From RGIG4140 sp045635565 (lineage in GTDB: Bacteria > Pseudomonadota > Alphaproteobacteria > CAAHEQ01 > UBA3637), in NCBI GenBank assembly GCA_045635565.1, contig JAZTVX010000032.1, positions 1-43,224 on the forward strand: a DNA stretch of 43,224 bases, written 5' to 3'. Positions 8,478-17,450 of the stretch are shown here, piece after piece. A model generated the notes under the pieces. The model made no database searches. It was not told the origin of the DNA and saw only the letters and a program-made list of their open reading frames with translations. Made by a program: the position numbers and the translations under genes. Position 1 is the first letter of the stretch; every line of letters begins with the position of its first letter.

Positions 8478-8807
8478 GAGGGTTATTTCTGAATAGAAAT
8501 TAGAACCGTTTGTGACAGTTTTACAAACTTTGGAAAAGCAACATATGCCTGCTAACAAAGTGCCTATTTTGGATAAAAAACACTACATCATGTGAAGTCA
8601 AAATAAAAGAAATTAAAAGTGGTTGTCCGATATGGATTAGAAAAACAACTTAATTGAAGTATATAGAAAATGATATTTTATGTGTCTGTGTCAGATTTTC
8701 TAGTATCATTTATAAAAAAACAATAAAAATCACAAAAATATATTGATTTAATTGTTTATTTATGTCACAACAGAACAGATATGTTTTAATTTAAGAGGGA
8801 TGTTGTC
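8478..8807. other. 330-bp AT-rich gap with no intact gene
   Basis: The stretch lies between the tRNA-Glu terminator and the second prepilin-like gene. No intact frame is present. Around 8521-8592 a short plus-strand frame (LQTLEKQHMPANKVPILDKK) ends in TGA, and a shifted frame continues as EVKIKEIKSGCPIWIRKTT. This could be a decayed small gene, but the evidence is thin. The rest is strongly AT-rich and presumably holds the promoter of the gene at 8808, although I see no convincing -35/-10 pair. Confidence 0.4.
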
Positions 8808-10541
8808 ATGAAGTTGAATTTTGAATCAGGACGTAGTATGGTCGAAATACTAGGTGTTTTGGCAGTAGTTGGGGTGTTATCAATCGGTGGGATTTATGGA
8901 TATTCATTCGCTATAGATAAATATCGGGCAAATGAATTGTTGCACGAGATATCAAAACGGGCAAATGTTGTTGCCGAACAAATTGAATCCCAAGCTCAAA
9001 CACCATCATTGCAAGAATTTGATAGAAATAGAGATTTTGGCTTTGCTGTTTTTGATGATAAGATATATGGTGAAGAAGGGACTTCTTTATGGACGGCATC
9101 AGATAAGCGTTTTTCATTGAAAATCGCCATCATTGATAAAGTTTTGTGTAAGAATTTTAAAACTGCCATCAGTAGCGTTGTTCAAAATTTGAATCCACTT
9201 GAATGTGGTGATAATACGACTGTTGTTTTAACCTATAACAATGATTTGACGATTGAAAAATTTTCAGACATCGGAAAAGAAAATGATACAGGAGCGGATT
9301 GTTCTGCTTACAGAGGGACCAGTTCAAAAAATACGGGGGTCTTTGTCGGATTCGCAACAGATGGAACAACGCCCTGTAAATGTCAGACACGTCAAAAGTG
9401 GGATGTTAATGACAATGCTTGTTCCCCTTTGGCAGAAGGTGAATGTGTCAGTTATACTTCACAAGAATGTCCGTCGGGGCAATATTGTTCATTCGAAAGT
9501 TCTGCCATCAATAATGGGTGTACCGATGTTGGAGGTGGAATCTGTACGGAAGGCGTTGGCGAGTGTATGCCTCTGTTCGACGGAACACAAGTAACAAAAT
9601 CAAATGATGGTTTTGACGGATTATTAACCGGTTCCAAAATGAATTGGTGGACTGCCAGCAGTTGGTGTGTTGCCCATGGTATGCAAATGCCTTCATTATT
9701 AGAATTTGAATGCTTCCGTGATAGTGGGAAAATTTCCGGTTGGGATTGTACATGGTATCGATTTAAAGGTCGTTTGGCTCAATCTAATTTTTGGGTAACC
9801 AACGATCCGGATTGTCGGGCACGCAATTTGGCTGCTAATGGTAACAGAGTAGATTTTGATACACCACGCACAGAACATTATTACAGTACTGTATGTACAA
9901 ATGGTGAAATACAAGAAAAGGAACTGTCTCAAGTTGGGGAAGATTGTGTCAATTCCGGTGATTGTGTCGCAGGATTGTTCTGTAACACTTCAAAAAAATG
10001 TCAGGAAAAATTGGCAGATGGTTCTGCTTGCTCTGAATCCGAATCTTGTAAAAGCGGGCATTGTGGGGAAAAAGGGAATAATTCCAAGGTTTGTTTTACT
10101 TCTTGTAGCAGTTACACTTCACAGGAATGTGACTCCGGATACTACTGTGTTTTCAATTATCCACGTGATTGTACGGATAGTGGAACAGGGGCTTGTATGC
10201 CTATCATTGATGGTACGACCTTATCAAAAAGTGCAGATGGTACCGACGGATTTTATATCTCTAGAAAAATGAATTGGTGGTCAGCCAGTAGTTTGTGTGT
10301 TGCTCATAATATGCATTTGGCATCGTTGTCAGAGATGGGATGTCAACGTGGGGATAGTTGTGAGTCATGTTGTGAAGATAGGGAAAGATTTTATAGCGGA
10401 AAACTTTCGGGTGATTCGTGGTGGACATCAGATAATAATTCGTGTCTTGCCTATAATATTACGCTGAACGGAGGGACCAGAGTTGATCTTGATACGCAAC
10501 GCACGAACAGTATCTATTATTCGGTTGTCTGTAAACCATAA
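8808..10541 (+). CDS. Prepilin-like cysteine-rich protein with two lectin-like modules
   Basis: A 577-residue protein. The N-terminus carries the same leader as the gene at 14 (SGRSMVEILGVLAVVGVLS then GGIYGYSFAIDKYRAN), so it should also be a prepilin-peptidase substrate with Glu5. A pilin-like head follows to about 165. Then come two related units, each a Cys-rich stretch (YTSQECPSGQYC..., YTSQECDSGYYC...) plus a module containing KMNWW(T/S)ASSxCVAH, a W-T/V-S/T-(N/D) segment and a final DFDTxRTxxxYYSxVC. The modules resemble C-type-lectin or FGE-like folds (about 255-365 and 460-577). AGAGGGA precedes the ATG, and a terminator follows. A ligand-binding surface or pseudopilus-tip protein is inferred. 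Confidence 0.85.
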   Translation: MKLNFESGRSMVEILGVLAVVGVLSIGGIYGYSFAIDKYRANELLHEISKRANVVAEQIESQAQTPSLQEFDRNRDFGFAVFDDKIYGEEGTSLWTASDKRFSLKIAIIDKVLCKNFKTAISSVVQNLNPLECGDNTTVVLTYNNDLTIEKFSDIGKENDTGADCSAYRGTSSKNTGVFVGFATDGTTPCKCQTRQKWDVNDNACSPLAEGECVSYTSQECPSGQYCSFESSAINNGCTDVGGGICTEGVGECMPLFDGTQVTKSNDGFDGLLTGSKMNWWTASSWCVAHGMQMPSLLEFECFRDSGKISGWDCTWYRFKGRLAQSNFWVTNDPDCRARNLAANGNRVDFDTPRTEHYYSTVCTNGEIQEKELSQVGEDCVNSGDCVAGLFCNTSKKCQEKLADGSACSESESCKSGHCGEKGNNSKVCFTSCSSYTSQECDSGYYCVFNYPRDCTDSGTGACMPIIDGTTLSKSADGTDGFYISRKMNWWSASSLCVAHNMHLASLSEMGCQRGDSCESCCEDRERFYSGKLSGDSWWTSDNNSCLAYNITLNGGTRVDLDTQRTNSIYYSVVCKP

Positions 10542-10552
10542 TTGAATTTTTG

Positions 10553-10587
10553 AACAACCTCGGTTTTTAAAATCGAGGTTGTTTTTT
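10553..10587 (+). terminator. Terminator after the lectin-like prepilin gene
   Basis: A 10-bp perfect stem aacaacctcg/cgaggttgtt is followed by TTTT, 11 bases after the stop. Confidence 0.85.
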
Positions 10588-10989
10588 ATCTGTCGCATTC
10601 ATTTGTGACGTATTTTTCCATAACAACACAATGTTAGGTGTGCGTATAGATTTTTTTATTTTGTTTGGTCTCTTTGGGAGTATTTATTATGTAATCCGAT
10701 ATGTGAAATAGCATAAGTAATTATATAATAATGATTAAATTTTGTTGTATCAATATTTAAGGTGCCGGTTATGAATGCGACGTGAAAACAAAAGTATTTG
10801 ACGATTGTAACAAATTATTGTATGATTAGAAAATAAAGAGGTGGGGAATAGGTTATTGAAAGTTCTTCTCTTTTATAGACTTTTTTTGCAGTATAAAAGG
10901 GATAGAAACACATACCAAGTATCGAAGTGAGTTATTTGTGACCCGCACATTAAACCTTATCAATATGAGGTGTCTATCGGGGGTGCAAT
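10588..10989. other. 402-bp intergenic region upstream of the acyltransferase
   Basis: No convincing gene is present. A 26-codon hydrophobic frame at 10631-10711 (MLGVRIDFFILFGLFGSIYY...) has no ribosome binding site. A good promoter sits at 10798-10826, giving a leader of about 155 bases. No known riboswitch was recognised in it. Confidence 0.5.
10798..10826 (+). promoter_or_regulatory. Promoter upstream of the acyltransferase
   Basis: TTGACG (10798-10803), a 17-bp spacer and TATGAT (10821-10826) form a near-consensus sigma-70 promoter reading into the leader of the acyltransferase gene. Confidence 0.65.
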
Positions 10990-11949
10990 ATGAAACAAAA
11001 TTGGATTGATGCCGTTAAAGGGTTTGTTATTATTCTTGTCTTATGGGGTCATGTTGATTTACCGCCCGTCTGGCATAAGTTGATTTATGCATTTCATGTC
11101 CCGTTCTTTTTTATTTTATCCGGTTTTTTATACAATCCTCCAAAATACAGAGAGCAAGGTTTTGTTTGTTTTGCAATGAAACGATTTAAGTCTTATATCG
11201 TACCGTTTTTAGTTATATCTGCCTTTTTTATGTGTATCAATATGTTTTTCATGGTACCGACAATGACTATTCCTGATATTTTGATGTCTAATCATCTCAA
11301 CGGTTTTTACAGACCATTGTGGTTTTTAACATGTTTTTTTGTATCTCATCTGTTATTCTACGGAGCATTTAAAATGAAACAGTGGGGCACGAGTATATGT
11401 ATTATCGGTTATCTTGTGATGGCTATTTTGTTAAATGATTTGTTACGTTTCAAATCATATTATGTTTGGCATATTGATATTGCCTTTTTAGGAACAGTCT
11501 GCATGTTTATCGGATATCAGATAAAAGATAAAAAATTATTGGATAAACAACTGTCTGTTTGGGAAATGTTGATCTTGTTGGTTATGTGGTTGGTGTTGGC
11601 CTGTGCCAATAAGGATATCAATCTGTACAGTCGTCATATTTCAAATGTTTTTGTCTTGTTGATTGAAGCAACCCTTATAACATACTTTATTCTGTATCTT
11701 TTCAGAAAGTACGATATAACTTATTCTTTTTTAATAACATTCGGGAATAAAAGTTTGTTTGTGTTTGGTTTTAATTTTTTTATGAATACGCTGATCGCTG
11801 ACGTGTTCCATATAAGTAAAAACCAATGGATTCTATTTGGAATAGCAGACCTTTTCTGTTTTTATGTTGTTCTTCAAATTATTAACTTGTTGCAAAAATG
11901 TTATTTAAAAAGAAAGAGATTTTTTTATTTAGTCCGGAGATGGGATTGA
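10990..11949 (+). CDS. Acyltransferase family 3 membrane protein
   Basis: A 319-residue integral membrane protein with about ten hydrophobic segments. WIDAVKGFVIILVLWGHV at the N-terminus and YAFHVPFFFILSGFLYNP shortly after are the hallmark of the acyltransferase-3 (OatA/NodX-like) family; the conserved His of WGH and the FH-x-P-x-F-F-x-x-S-G motif are intact. Family members transfer acetyl or succinyl groups to sugars of lipopolysaccharide, capsule or peptidoglycan. GGGGGTG lies 6 bases before the ATG. It stands alone with its own upstream promoter, so the substrate cannot be read from context. Confidence 0.88.
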   Translation: MKQNWIDAVKGFVIILVLWGHVDLPPVWHKLIYAFHVPFFFILSGFLYNPPKYREQGFVCFAMKRFKSYIVPFLVISAFFMCINMFFMVPTMTIPDILMSNHLNGFYRPLWFLTCFFVSHLLFYGAFKMKQWGTSICIIGYLVMAILLNDLLRFKSYYVWHIDIAFLGTVCMFIGYQIKDKKLLDKQLSVWEMLILLVMWLVLACANKDINLYSRHISNVFVLLIEATLITYFILYLFRKYDITYSFLITFGNKSLFVFGFNFFMNTLIADVFHISKNQWILFGIADLFCFYVVLQIINLLQKCYLKRKRFFYLVRRWD

Positions 11950-12119
11950 TTGTTATATCAACTTTGATTTGTATCAGATGAAAATAGTATGTGTTATTTT
12001 TCAATTGGCACAGAGAAAGATATTTATTTTACTAAACTGTTTTTAAGAAAAAGTTGGTCGTTTTTTCAAAAAAAACACTAAAATATACATTTTTTGCTGT
12101 TAATTTATTTTTATCCTGC

Positions 12120-12125
12120 TATAAT
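12120..12125 (+). promoter_or_regulatory. Possible -10 element of the virB3-virB4 operon
   Basis: A perfect TATAAT stands 35 bases before the virB3 start. No good -35 hexamer lies at 16-18 bp, so this is tentative. Confidence 0.35.
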
Positions 12126-12159
12126 CATATATGAAATGTCATGTTAAAGGGAGAAAATC

Positions 12160-12450
12160 ATGCGTGAACCGATTTTGAAAGCCGTTGCCATGCCACCTCG
12201 TATCTTTTGGGTACCGGTTGTGCCGGCAATTGTTAATTTTTCTGTTCAAATGGGGATAACATTGATGTTTGTTGTTGTTTATCAATGGAACCCGTTGTGG
12301 TTTATTCCGTTCATTTTAATTGGTCATATTGTTATGGCTGCAATTGCTTGGCGTGAACCTCATATGTCAAATATGATGATGACGTATGGGCCTATGGCGT
12401 CACCTTCAAAAAATATATATCCCAGCAAGGGAAATAAACTAGCCCCCTAG
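12160..12450 (+). CDS. virB3: VirB3-like type IV secretion membrane protein
   Basis: A 96-residue protein with two hydrophobic segments (about 18-37 and 44-62). The pattern PILKAVAMPPRIFWVPVVPA resembles VirB3 proteins, which begin by entering the inner membrane right after a short polar segment. VirB3 is an inner-membrane subunit of type IV secretion that works closely with the VirB4 ATPase, and virB4 lies 15 bases downstream, as is usual. AAAGGGAG precedes the start. The length is typical of VirB3, and the call rests as much on position as on sequence. Confidence 0.8.
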   Translation: MREPILKAVAMPPRIFWVPVVPAIVNFSVQMGITLMFVVVYQWNPLWFIPFILIGHIVMAAIAWREPHMSNMMMTYGPMASPSKNIYPSKGNKLAP

Positions 12451-12465
12451 AATAAAGGAAAAAAC

Positions 12466-14910
12466 ATGGATAGCATACCTGTTGATATTGGCGTAACTGA
12501 AATGTTGGTACATGGTGCAACATCGTTTTCAACGATTGTTGCTATTATGGGTGTCGTTGGTGCAATGATGATTATTTCTGTCTTTGTCACGAAATTGGGT
12601 GATATTATTTTGCCTCGACCTAAAGAAACCCGTGTTTCGGACTTTTTGCCATTTAGTAAATTAGATGAAGATGGTGCAACCATTCATTTGAGAAACGGGG
12701 CTTTGGCTCGTGTATTTGAAGTGAAAGGGGCAGATACAACATTGCTGACCAGACAGGAACGATTTGCATTGGCTAATGCACGTAAGCAATGGATTGATGC
12801 AATGGCTCAATTGGAAGTTGTTGCCCGTGTCATTACGATTCGGGAACGTGTTTCTTTAAAAGATATGGGTTCGCATCGTGACAGTAAACTATTAAAAGCC
12901 ATTTCTGATAAGTGGATGGAAAGTTTACATCGTGTATTCCGAAATAAACATTACATTATCTTGTCCATCAATGATCGAAAAACGGCTAAAGATGATTTGC
13001 AACAGGCTACTTTAGCGTTAACATCTATTTTAGATCCATATCAGCCAGTTTTGATTTCGGAAAAAACACCGCTTAAAAGCGATGATAAAAGTCCGTTTTG
13101 GGTGTTTGCCCAGTTGGCTAGTCCGTTATCGGTTCCGAAACCACGTGTCGGTGGGGAGCAGGGTGATTACTTAAATGCGTTATTGACAGCAGATTATATT
13201 CATTTTACCAAAGATGAAGGAATTATCAGATTTTCATCAGGTGATACGGAAAAATTAGCCATTTGTATCGGGATTCGGAAACCCGGCGATTTTATGGACG
13301 AACAAATGATTGCCGATATTTTAAGTATCGATTGCGAAGTAACACTTGTTCATAATATCAAAGCCATTCCGATGATTAAAGCTAACATGGCGTTAATACA
13401 CCAACGAAAAATGGCTTATTTAACGTCTTTTTCCACGAACGTATTGGCACAATTTAATACAGCTCTGGAATGGATGGACCAATCGGATGCTGACGGACAG
13501 ACACTTAACGAATATGCGATGAGTATATTTGTGTTTGGTAAAACGAAAAATGAGTTAAAATTTGGACAGGAAGAAATTGAAAAAATTTGTCGTATTTACA
13601 ATACAACGCCTGTTCGGGATGGGTGGGCTGCCCAAGCCACTTTCTTTTCGCAGTTTCCGACATACGAAATTTATCCGAGGACGTTTTTGTATTTGTCCCG
13701 AGTCGTTGCTTGTGCCATTTGTGTTGATAAGACGGCTGAAGGTCGTACAAAATCTGATTGGGGTCCAATGCCGTTGTCTTATTTTAGAACGATTGCTGGT
13801 ACGGCTTACGCATTTCAATTTCACGTGACGGAAGAACCGTATGCTGTTGCTCACACAGCCTTAATCGGACCAACGGGGCAGGGTAAGACAACGTTCTTTT
13901 CATTTATGGCCGGTCAAGCCATGCGTATCCCAGACTTGCACACATATTTCTTTGACCGAAATAACGGGGCGAAGGTTTTCGCATTGATGCAAGATGCACC
14001 GTATGTGCGTTTTGACGGGGGGGAAGAATCGGTTTCTTTAAATCCGTTTGCTGTCCCCGATACATCGGATAATCGTGCATTTTTGCGTACATGGATGCGT
14101 GACATTACAGGGGGAACGGATGCTGTTTCCGAACAGGAAATCGCCCGTGCTGTTACAACGGCTTTTGAATATTTGCGTCCGGATGAACGGTTGATGAAAA
14201 ATTTATATAAAAGTTGTTTCGCACCGAACGGCTACATGCGTCGGGAATTGTTCAGATGGGTGAATGATGACCAATATGGTCGTATTTTTAACTCTGTAAC
14301 GGATAATTTGGATTTGTCAAGTCGTTATATGGGATTTGACTTTACGACAATTTTCCAAGACGGTGTTTTAGCTCCGGCTGTTATCAGTTACGTTATGCAT
14401 CGGATTCATACACTGGCGACATCTATGGGAACCCCCTGTTTGATTATGATTGACGAAACGGCTCCGATGTTGGAACACCCGATGTTTAAAGAAAGTTTCA
14501 TTGTCGGTTTGCGAGAAGGTCGTAAAAAGCGACAGGCGTTTTTGTGTGCTTTCCAACAACCACGATTCTTGGATGACAATGGTTTGGGTGATGTGATTCG
14601 GGGACAATGTCAGACGGTTATTTTCTTTAGAAACCCTCAAGCCAATCCATCCGATTATGCAACATGGAATTTATCACCTCGTGAAATGAATTTTGTGTTG
14701 GGTAAAGAGTTTGCTGATCGAAAATATGCGATATTGGTTTCCAGACCGGCTGTGCATGAATCCGTTATTTTAGATGTTGATTTAAGTGGGTTAGGACCGT
14801 ATTTGAAAGTTTATTCGTCCGGTAACAAGAATGTTTTATTGGCGGAACAACTGTCTCGTCAAATTCAAGATACGGATGCGTTGGTTCAGGCATATCTGGA
14901 AAAAGCATAA
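12466..14910 (+). CDS. virB4: VirB4-like type IV secretion ATPase
   Basis: An 814-residue ATPase. Residues about 18-40 are hydrophobic (a membrane anchor), and residues about 60-400 form the CagE/TrbE/VirB4 N-terminal region. The ATPase domain has Walker A LIGPTGQGKTTF (about 465-476), a Walker B/acidic box LIMIDETAPML (about 656), and a Gln-rich FLCAFQQPRF motif. Length and motif order match VirB4, which powers assembly of the secretion channel and pilus at the inner membrane. It follows virB3 and precedes a putative metallopeptidase by 9 bases. No other channel genes (virB6, virB8-B11) follow it here. Confidence 0.93.
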   Translation: MDSIPVDIGVTEMLVHGATSFSTIVAIMGVVGAMMIISVFVTKLGDIILPRPKETRVSDFLPFSKLDEDGATIHLRNGALARVFEVKGADTTLLTRQERFALANARKQWIDAMAQLEVVARVITIRERVSLKDMGSHRDSKLLKAISDKWMESLHRVFRNKHYIILSINDRKTAKDDLQQATLALTSILDPYQPVLISEKTPLKSDDKSPFWVFAQLASPLSVPKPRVGGEQGDYLNALLTADYIHFTKDEGIIRFSSGDTEKLAICIGIRKPGDFMDEQMIADILSIDCEVTLVHNIKAIPMIKANMALIHQRKMAYLTSFSTNVLAQFNTALEWMDQSDADGQTLNEYAMSIFVFGKTKNELKFGQEEIEKICRIYNTTPVRDGWAAQATFFSQFPTYEIYPRTFLYLSRVVACAICVDKTAEGRTKSDWGPMPLSYFRTIAGTAYAFQFHVTEEPYAVAHTALIGPTGQGKTTFFSFMAGQAMRIPDLHTYFFDRNNGAKVFALMQDAPYVRFDGGEESVSLNPFAVPDTSDNRAFLRTWMRDITGGTDAVSEQEIARAVTTAFEYLRPDERLMKNLYKSCFAPNGYMRRELFRWVNDDQYGRIFNSVTDNLDLSSRYMGFDFTTIFQDGVLAPAVISYVMHRIHTLATSMGTPCLIMIDETAPMLEHPMFKESFIVGLREGRKKRQAFLCAFQQPRFLDDNGLGDVIRGQCQTVIFFRNPQANPSDYATWNLSPREMNFVLGKEFADRKYAILVSRPAVHESVILDVDLSGLGPYLKVYSSGNKNVLLAEQLSRQIQDTDALVQAYLEKA

Positions 14911-14919
14911 AGAGGTCAC

Positions 14920-15870
14920 ATGCGTAGCGGAAAAGATGCTTTTGATGTGTATGATAACTGTCATCGTGCGTATATGAGTTATGCGTTGTTTCAGATGACG
15001 AAAAATAAACATATTATTCAATCATTGTGTGATTTAATTAACAAAACGGCAGAAGAAATCCCGACGGATGTTGTGTTTTCAGAGCAGGAACGTGAGATTT
15101 TTTCTCGGCAAAATCCCAAACCGTTTACGATTGTTTCTTCTTCTTCGGCAAGGGAAGATGTTTTGAAGGGAGAAAGTCCTGTTAACATTGATTGCTTGCC
15201 TCAGCACGAACTTATTGAAAAAGCGATGGCTTTACGTAACAGATTGCGATTTTCATCGGCATCAAAATATTTAAATGCTTGGAATTGTGATTTGCAATTA
15301 TATTTGTATCCTGATACAGTTATCAATGGTTTGCCGAATTATCCGGAAGATAAAGATTTTCCAATACAAAAAAATATCAATCTCGGGTTGACAACGGCTT
15401 GTTTTGAGAAGGGTGTTTTTGTGGCGGCTATAACGGCGGGACATGAATTTGCACATAATATTTTTAATAAAGATGTAACGGGGTTTGTTGATTTATCACA
15501 AACGGAACTGGATGCCGCTCGTCATTATTATCAAGGGATGACGTCTTTGGATATCCATTTGCCTACAGAGAAGGTTTTAAATAAAAATCAAACAGAAAAA
15601 GTTTTAAATCCTGTTGTTTTAATGGCTCGACGGGAGGAGGCTTTTTGTCATTGTGTTGGCTTAATTTTGGCTCATGAAATGGGATATGACATTTCACGTG
15701 CATACGATATTCCGTTGTCGTATTGCAATCAGACAAATGTGTCTCAAATTAGTATATTGCATCCGTCGCCTCATCAATGGTGTGGTATAATTCACACGAT
15801 ATTAAAAATGCGACCTCAGTTGCAACGCAAGGGCAGATTGTGTGAATATCAGGCAGAGATGATGCCATGA
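14920..15870 (+). CDS. Putative HExxH metallopeptidase linked to virB4
   Basis: A 316-residue protein of unrecognised family. It contains ITAGHEFAHNIF (H175, E176, H179), the zinc-binding HExxH motif in a hydrophobic helix setting. About 60 residues later, RREEAFCHCVGLILAHEMG could provide a Glu third ligand as in gluzincins. No signal peptide or clear membrane helix is seen, so a cytosolic or secreted-effector location is possible. GAGG precedes the ATG and the virB4 stop is 9 bases upstream, so co-transcription is likely. Possible roles are processing of secretion components or action as a translocated protease; both are inference. HExxH also occurs by chance, but the flanking residues make a real site likely. 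Confidence 0.6.
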   Translation: MRSGKDAFDVYDNCHRAYMSYALFQMTKNKHIIQSLCDLINKTAEEIPTDVVFSEQEREIFSRQNPKPFTIVSSSSAREDVLKGESPVNIDCLPQHELIEKAMALRNRLRFSSASKYLNAWNCDLQLYLYPDTVINGLPNYPEDKDFPIQKNINLGLTTACFEKGVFVAAITAGHEFAHNIFNKDVTGFVDLSQTELDAARHYYQGMTSLDIHLPTEKVLNKNQTEKVLNPVVLMARREEAFCHCVGLILAHEMGYDISRAYDIPLSYCNQTNVSQISILHPSPHQWCGIIHTILKMRPQLQRKGRLCEYQAEMMP

Positions 15871-15989
15871 GGGCATTTGCATGTTTTTTTGATGAAAAAT
15901 ATGTTTGATAAAGCATCTTATTTTAAGGGATAGATGGTCTTAATAAACGGTAACATTTTAACTTTACTTTGATATTTTTCATTTTTGTC

Positions 15990-16018
15990 TTGACTTTTAG
16001 AAAAAAAGTTGTTACACT
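15990..16018 (+). promoter_or_regulatory. Promoter of rpmG
   Basis: TTGACT (15990-15995), a 17-bp spacer and TACACT (16013-16018) lie 46 bases before the rpmG start. Confidence 0.65.
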
Positions 16019-16064
16019 GACGTCCTATGGTTTAATTTTTTTAATATTTAAGTGGTGATTTATT

Positions 16065-16232
16065 ATGGCAAAGCCGACAACAGTTGAAATTAAATTAGAA
16101 AGCACAGCCGGAACGGGTACTTTCTATGTTACAAAGAAAAATCCGCGTACGAAAACAGAAAAAATGAAAGTACGCAAATACGACAAAAAAGCAAGAAAAC
16201 ATGTAGAATTTGTCGAAAAGAAAATTAAATAA
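16065..16232 (+). CDS. rpmG: 50S ribosomal protein L33
   Basis: A 55-residue protein beginning MAKPTTVEIKLESTAGTGTF, then YVTKKNPRTKTEKMKVRKYD and ending HVEFVEKKIK. This is the alphaproteobacterial L33 pattern, without the zinc-binding cysteines found in some other L33 forms. GTGGTG is the only weak ribosome site before the ATG. It has its own promoter and a strong terminator, yet an ankyrin gene begins just 21 bases past that terminator. Confidence 0.95.
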   Translation: MAKPTTVEIKLESTAGTGTFYVTKKNPRTKTEKMKVRKYDKKARKHVEFVEKKIK

Positions 16233-16234
16233 AA

Positions 16235-16259
16235 AAACCGCCGGTTGGGCGGTTTTTTT
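16235..16259 (+). terminator. Terminator of rpmG
   Basis: The stem aaaccgcc/ggcggttt with loop ggttg is followed by a T run, starting two bases after the rpmG stop codon. Confidence 0.85.
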
Positions 16260-16280
16260 GTCTGATATGAAGGAAATGAC

Positions 16281-17441
16281 ATGACTGATGAGCAATTACC
16301 TCACTTTGTTTCGTTATCGCATGCTTGGGAATATATCCAACAAAACAAATCAAATCGCGATAAACTCTCGGCAACGGATGAAGATGGTAATACATTGATG
16401 CACTTATATCCGGAAACGGTTTTTCGTTTGAAGGATTTGGGGGTTGATGTTAATTGTTTGAATCAAGTGGGTGAAACGCCGTTGATGACGGCTGTAAGAA
16501 AGGGAAAAACGGCTTATGAGTTGCTTGATTTAACGGATTCATCATTGATAAATAGGCGATATCAATCAGGTGATACATTGTTAACGATGTATTTAAAGAC
16601 GGAAAGGATATCTTCTTGGAGCCATCAATTTATCCGACAGTTATGTCAAAAAGGTATTGATGTTAATTTGCCGGATGGCGATGGACGTCTTCCTTTTTCT
16701 TTTTGTTTGAAAAAAGTGGAATTTTCTAGTCGTCCAATGTATTTTATGAATCAATTGGATATTATGGATACATTGGTTTTATATGGAGCCGAAATTCAAG
16801 ATTTCTTTGGAAAACAATCCTATTTGAACGAACGGTTAAAACGAACGGTTCTGGAAGATACAACTGATCTTATTCGCTTAATTGAAACAACGAAAAATCA
16901 GGATTTATTTCTTCCTGATGAAGGCGGAAATACGGCATTACATGCTTATGCTATGAGTCCTCGATGTGATTCGGGATTATTTCATGCGTTGTTAAAACGC
17001 CTTGACATTAACACTAAAAATCATTCAGGTGAAACGCCTTTAATGGCACGGCTTCAAGTGGAACGTTTTTGTCAGACAAAGGGGCTTGTAGAACAATTGA
17101 TTCGATATTCTGATGTCAATTTAACAGATGCGGAAGGTCGTACGCCTATGCATGTGGCTGTTAAAAATATTCATGATAATGCTTGCCAATATGTTTTGGC
17201 TCTTTTGGCTCAGGGGGCTGATGTTTCAAAAAAGGATAATCAGGGTCAAAAACCGGTTGATGTGGCATTGTCTTTATCAGTCAAAGCATTGTTGCTGACG
17301 TTTGAACAATTATCTCAAGCAGAACAAGAACAGATGCGTATGGTTTATCATGATATGGTTTTTGAAAATAAAGTAAAACCGATTACCAGACATCCAACAA
17401 CGATTCGTGTGCATGATACCATTCGCCAAAATAACAGATAA
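16281..17441 (+). CDS. Ankyrin-repeat protein A of a tandem pair
   Basis: A 386-residue protein built mostly of ankyrin repeats. Recognisable repeat cores include DEDGNTLMHLYPETVFRLKDLGVDVN, cut into the usual helix-loop-helix pattern, then NQVGETPLMTAVRKGKTAYE, DEGGNTALHAYAMS, NHSGETPLMARLQ, DAEGRTPMHVAVKN and DNQGQKPVDVAL. There is no signal peptide or membrane segment. It is clearly related to the next gene, with the same order of divergent repeats, so the two arose by duplication. GAAGGAA lies before the ATG. The gene starts 21 bases after the rpmG terminator, leaving no room for a promoter there. Ankyrin proteins of host-associated alphaproteobacteria are often secretion effectors; that is only a possibility here. 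Confidence 0.9.
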   Translation: MTDEQLPHFVSLSHAWEYIQQNKSNRDKLSATDEDGNTLMHLYPETVFRLKDLGVDVNCLNQVGETPLMTAVRKGKTAYELLDLTDSSLINRRYQSGDTLLTMYLKTERISSWSHQFIRQLCQKGIDVNLPDGDGRLPFSFCLKKVEFSSRPMYFMNQLDIMDTLVLYGAEIQDFFGKQSYLNERLKRTVLEDTTDLIRLIETTKNQDLFLPDEGGNTALHAYAMSPRCDSGLFHALLKRLDINTKNHSGETPLMARLQVERFCQTKGLVEQLIRYSDVNLTDAEGRTPMHVAVKNIHDNACQYVLALLAQGADVSKKDNQGQKPVDVALSLSVKALLLTFEQLSQAEQEQMRMVYHDMVFENKVKPITRHPTTIRVHDTIRQNNR

Positions 17442-17450
17442 GGGATTCTT

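Noticed and set aside
10631..10711. A 26-codon hydrophobic frame upstream of the acyltransferase
   Set aside because: No ribosome site and no promoter directly ahead; short hydrophobic frames are frequent in AT-rich DNA.
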